Shown: positions 5,883-6,418 of the stretch, piece after piece
How the letters are laid out: each line of letters starts with the position of its first letter
Numbering within the stretch: position 1 is the stretch's first letter
Assembly: GCA_030151135.1 (NCBI GenBank)
Contig: JASLEQ010000422.1
Coordinates: 1 to 6,418 of the forward strand
Origin: Candidatus Sulfotelmatobacter sp.
Lineage (GTDB): Bacteria; Acidobacteriota; Terriglobia; Terriglobales; SbA1
Direction: 5' to 3'
Length of the DNA stretch: 6,418 nucleotides
Position numbers and translations under genes: made by a program
Notes under the pieces: model-generated
Database searches by the model: none
Told to the model about the DNA's origin: nothing
Seen by the model: only the letters and a program-made list of their open reading frames with translations

Positions 5883-5885
5883 TTG

Positions 5886-6418
5886 TTATTTCAAGTGCAC
5901 TGCGGCTTCGGTTTCTTTGTAGCTTGCGCTTCCCTTTTTTACTTTTGGCATGCCGTATTTCGGTTTGATTTCGTGGCAGCCGTTTTCGCAGAAGACGCCG
6001 CCTTCAGCTGATTCTGGAGTTGGCATCGGCGAGTTCACCGCTACTTCTCTTTCCGCTTCGATCACTTCTTCTACTTCTCTGATCAGCGCTTCGTTTTCTT
6101 TCTGGCTTAGCCACTTCTTTTCTTTCACCAGATAATTCTCGAATCTCGCTAGCGGGTCGCGCTTTTTCCAGAAGTCGAACATCTCTTTTGGGACATAGCT
6201 TGCGGCATCGTGGATGGCATGGCCTTTCATGCGCATCATCTTGGCTTCGATGATCGTTGGGCCTTCGCCTTTATGCGCGCGGGCTATGGCTTCATGCGCG
6301 GCATCATAAACCTGGCAGGCGTCGGTGCCGTCGACGATCACACCGGGGATGCCGTATCCGATGGCGCGTTCAGCGAGATCCTGGCAGCGGTACTGCATGT
6401 TGCTGGGTGTGGAGTAGG
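5886..6418 (-). CDS. 2-oxo acid dehydrogenase E1 component, alpha subunit (5' end outside the window)
   Basis: The frame is open to the right edge, and the codons before the first ATG (6398) read YSTPSN, matching the conserved Y-[AS]-STP strand of E1 alpha, so the gene clearly begins beyond the window. 176 residues are visible. Numbering from Met at 6398, these include GYGIPGVIVDGTDACQVY (14-31), the active-site segment GPTIIEAKMMRMKGHAIHDAASYVP (46-70) with the conserved GHxxxD (His60, Asp64), and the charged helix KKRDPLARFENYL (78-90). The GDG...N thiamine-diphosphate motif must lie in the missing part. The position of the serine phosphorylated in mitochondrial E1 alpha is Ala61 here, as in many bacterial enzymes. 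After residue ~122 there is a ~48-residue tail with CENGCH (137-142) and a Lys-rich end, beyond where many E1 alpha chains stop. It works with the E1 beta downstream. Confidence 0.93.
   Translation of the reverse strand, partial: YSTPSNMQYRCQDLAERAIGYGIPGVIVDGTDACQVYDAAHEAIARAHKGEGPTIIEAKMMRMKGHAIHDAASYVPKEMFDFWKKRDPLARFENYLVKEKKWLSQKENEALIREVEEVIEAEREVAVNSPMPTPESAEGGVFCENGCHEIKPKYGMPKVKKGSASYKETEAAVHLK

Noticed and set aside
1..6418. CRISPR array, tRNA/rRNA genes, insertion sequence or toxin-antitoxin pair
   Set aside because: No regularly spaced direct repeats, cloverleaf-like sequence, transposase motifs or paired small antitoxin/toxin genes were seen on either strand.

Overview
The window joins two unrelated blocks that converge on a palindromic intergenic region. 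The left block (about 1-2083) is on the + strand and looks like the distal end of a prophage or phage-tail-like element: a large tail/host-contact protein cut by the left edge, a small single-pass membrane protein with coiled coil overlapping it by 4 bp, and a 95-residue phage-type orphan behind a very strong Shine-Dalgarno. No integrase, tRNA, endolysin, capsid or terminase gene is visible, so prophage identity rests on the tail-like protein and the gene arrangement.

The right block (2248 to the right edge) is on the - strand and is a 2-oxo acid dehydrogenase locus. In transcription order it carries E1 alpha (5' end beyond the window), E1 beta, a three-helix membrane protein of unknown function, a membrane-anchored monoheme cytochrome c, and the lipoyl-bearing E2 acyltransferase. 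E1 alpha and E1 beta form the thiamine-diphosphate decarboxylase. E2 carries the lipoyl arm, the subunit-binding domain and the acyltransferase core. An E3 (dihydrolipoamide dehydrogenase) gene is not seen. E1 and E2 features fit a pyruvate or branched-chain (BCKDH/acetoin-type) complex, and the substrate cannot be fixed from sequence alone. Two electron-transport or membrane genes lie between E1 beta and E2, which is the most unusual aspect of the layout. E2 has its own promoter-like sequence, so it may be transcribed separately.

Regulatory and repeat elements: a nested palindrome followed by a T tract at 2167-2244 separates the converging blocks. A perfect 8-bp hairpin sits one base after the cytochrome stop. 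A consensus TATAAT box lies upstream of E2. The E1 alpha/E1 beta spacer consists mostly of short degenerate repeats. No stretch over 300 bases lacks a gene; the longest gaps are 2084-2247 (164 nt), 3571-3721 (151 nt) and 1686-1795 (110 nt).

Organism: probably a soil-type bacterium, with Acidobacteriota as my best guess. This rests on moderate-to-high GC, the style of the 2-oxo acid dehydrogenase and cytochrome proteins, and a CCCACCC...GGGTGGG palindrome that I associate from memory with that phylum. It is inference, not a database result. I do not see a clearly new defence or mobile system here. The best leads are the uncharacterised phage-end genes, the cytochrome/membrane pair inside the dehydrogenase locus, and a CxxxCH motif in the E1 alpha tail.
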